This document shows positions 4,272 to 5,494 of a stretch of DNA of 5,494 nucleotides, in pieces. Below the pieces are notes generated by a model. The model made no database searches, was not told the origin of the DNA, and saw nothing but the letters and a program-made list of their open reading frames with translations. This DNA comes from Clostridia bacterium (GTDB lineage: Bacteria; Bacillota; Clostridia; Oscillospirales; CAG-272). Each line of letters starts with the position of its first letter. The first letter of the stretch is position 1. The position numbers and the translations under genes were made by a program. The stretch is taken from contig JAFQPC010000082.1 of assembly GCA_017411935.1 (NCBI GenBank), positions 1 to 5,494 of the forward strand, given 5' to 3'.

Positions 4272-5494
4272 TTATTTTACCACGATGTTGACGATCTTAT
4301 TGGGAACGACGATCTCCTTGACGACCGTCTTGCCCTCGATTGCCGACGCAACCTTTTCGTCTGCCTTTGCGATGGCGAGCACCTCGTCCTTGGGAAGGTC
4401 GACGGCGATCGAGATCTTTCCTCTGACCTTGCCGTTGATCTGTACGACGACCTCGACCTCATCGTCTGCCGTCTTTGCCTCATCGTAGGTGGGCCAAGGC
4501 TCGTATGCGATGGTGTTGTCGTGTCCGAGGATCTGCCAAAGCTCCTCGCCGATGTGCGGACAGATGCAGGAGAGCATCTTCACAAGTCCCTCGGCGTACG
4601 CCTTCGGGCACTTGCCTTCCTTATACATTGCGTTGACAAAGATCATCATCTGCGAGATCGCGGTATTGAATCCGAGCTGCTCAAAGTCAGCCGTGATCTT
4701 CTTGACGCTCTTATGGTAGACCTTATCGAGTGCGGGCACTTCTCCGTCCACGATGTTCGCAGGCTCGGTAATGAATGCCCAAACGCGGTTGAGGAACTTT
4801 CTCGCGCCCTCGACACCCTGATTGCTCCAAGGCTTCGAGACCTCGAGCGGTCCCATAAACATTTCGTAAAGACGGAGCGTATCAGCGCCGAAATCACGGA
4901 CGACGTCACTCGGGTTGACCACGAACTCGGGGAATCTCTTACCCATCTTGATACCGTTCGAGCCGAGGATCATTCCCTGGTGAACGAGCTTCTTGAAGGG
5001 CTCCTTGGTAGGAGCAAGCCCCTTGTCGTAGAGATATCTGTTCCAGATTCTCGAATACATCAGGTGTCCGACCGCGTGCTCGGGTCCGCCGATATAGAGG
5101 TCAACGGGCATCCAGTGCTTGAGAAGCTCTGCATTCGCAAATTCCTTGTCGTTGTTGGGATCAATGTAGCGCAGGAAGTACCACGAAGATCCTGCCGAAC
5201 CCGGCATCGTCGAAGTCTCGCGCTTGCCGCGGACTCCGTCCTTGTCGTATACCTTCCATTCGGTCGCGTTTTCGAGCGGAGCTTTTCCGCCCTCTCCCTT
5301 GTAATTTTCAAGCTCGGGAAGAACCAGCGGGAGCTCTGCGTCGTCGAGCACGTGGATCGAGCCGTCCTCACCGTGTACCACGGGTACGGGTTCGCCCCAA
5401 TATCTCTGACGTGCAAAGATCCACTCGCGGAAGTGGTAGTTGACCGTTCTCTTGGCAACGCCCTTGGCTTCGAGCTTCGCCGTGATCGCTTCCT
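4272..5494 (-). CDS. leuS: Leucyl-tRNA synthetase, C-terminal part (partial, enters from right edge)
   Basis: The 3' 406 codons of a gene normally coding for about 800-860 residues; the frame is open to the right edge, so the GTG at 5381 is an internal Val, not the start. Seen in order: REWIFARQRYWGEPVPV (22-38 of the visible part), the segment where the catalytic core resumes after the editing domain; TSTMPGSAGSSWYFLRY (93-109); DLYIGGPEHAVGHLMYSR (131-148); the KMSKS-equivalent KMGKR (182-186); FGADTLRLYEMFMGPLE; then the anticodon-binding helical domain and the C-terminal domain with QINGKVRGK and a Val-rich end. It charges tRNA-Leu using ATP in the cytosol. Oddity: the signature has Gly for Ser and Arg for the second Ser, followed by FPEFVVNP rather than RGNVVNP, a one-residue longer loop. 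No good terminator follows it. Confidence 0.97.
   Translation of the reverse strand, partial: EAITAKLEAKGVAKRTVNYHFREWIFARQRYWGEPVPVVHGEDGSIHVLDDAELPLVLPELENYKGEGGKAPLENATEWKVYDKDGVRGKRETSTMPGSAGSSWYFLRYIDPNNDKEFANAELLKHWMPVDLYIGGPEHAVGHLMYSRIWNRYLYDKGLAPTKEPFKKLVHQGMILGSNGIKMGKRFPEFVVNPSDVVRDFGADTLRLYEMFMGPLEVSKPWSNQGVEGARKFLNRVWAFITEPANIVDGEVPALDKVYHKSVKKITADFEQLGFNTAISQMMIFVNAMYKEGKCPKAYAEGLVKMLSCICPHIGEELWQILGHDNTIAYEPWPTYDEAKTADDEVEVVVQINGKVRGKISIAVDLPKDEVLAIAKADEKVASAIEGKTVVKEIVVPNKIVNIVVK

Noticed and set aside
3940..4488. Plus-strand frame of 182 codons across the rpsU-leuS region
   Set aside because: It starts inside a terminator hairpin, crosses the rpsU promoter and is antisense to rpsU and leuS.
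1..5494. CRISPR array, tRNA, insertion sequence, toxin-antitoxin pair or phage genes
   Set aside because: No regular spaced repeats, cloverleaf, terminal inverted repeats, transposase motifs or small paired genes were found on either strand.

Overview
The window looks like chromosomal DNA of an uncultured Firmicute, most likely in class Clostridia. The reasons are a Bacillota-type ribosomal protein S21 tail, strong purine-rich Shine-Dalgarno sites, sigma70/SigA promoters with 17-base spacers and extended -10 elements, a lipobox-type lipoprotein, and roughly balanced base composition with many GGC, AAC, TCG and GAA codons. Order and genus cannot be named from the sequence alone. No phage, insertion sequence, CRISPR array, tRNA or rRNA was seen. 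There is no gene-free stretch over about 110 bases.

Layout from left to right. (1) Minus strand, 1-1276: a small HIT-family nucleotide-binding protein, followed with no gap (stop and next start form TAAATG) by the N-terminal 312 residues of an ABC exporter that runs off the left edge. (2) Positions 1277-1364: an 88-base divergent intergenic region holding two promoters that face each other and overlap. (3) Plus strand, 1365-2438: an FkbM-type SAM-dependent methyltransferase with an extra N-terminal Rossmann-like domain. (4) Plus strand, 2446-3915: a strong promoter, then a secreted lipoprotein with two copies of a PsbP/Mog1-like domain, a Ser/Thr/Gly/Pro linker and a C-terminal TPR-like helical segment. 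Its signal peptide and body lie in different frames. (5) Positions 3932-3970: a strong hairpin terminator that works on both strands. (6) Minus strand, 3991-5494: rpsU with its own full-consensus promoter, preceded by the 3' part of leuS, which enters from the right edge.

The two minus-strand housekeeping genes (rpsU, leuS) serve translation. The HIT and ABC genes form a likely two-gene operon. The methyltransferase and lipoprotein are co-directional but the lipoprotein has its own promoter, so a functional link is not shown. I found no clear new defence or mobile system. The points most worth checking are the frame break in the lipoprotein gene, which also contains a classic -1 slippery heptamer in the correct phase, the face-to-face promoters at 1278-1355, and the altered KMSKS signature of the leucyl-tRNA synthetase.
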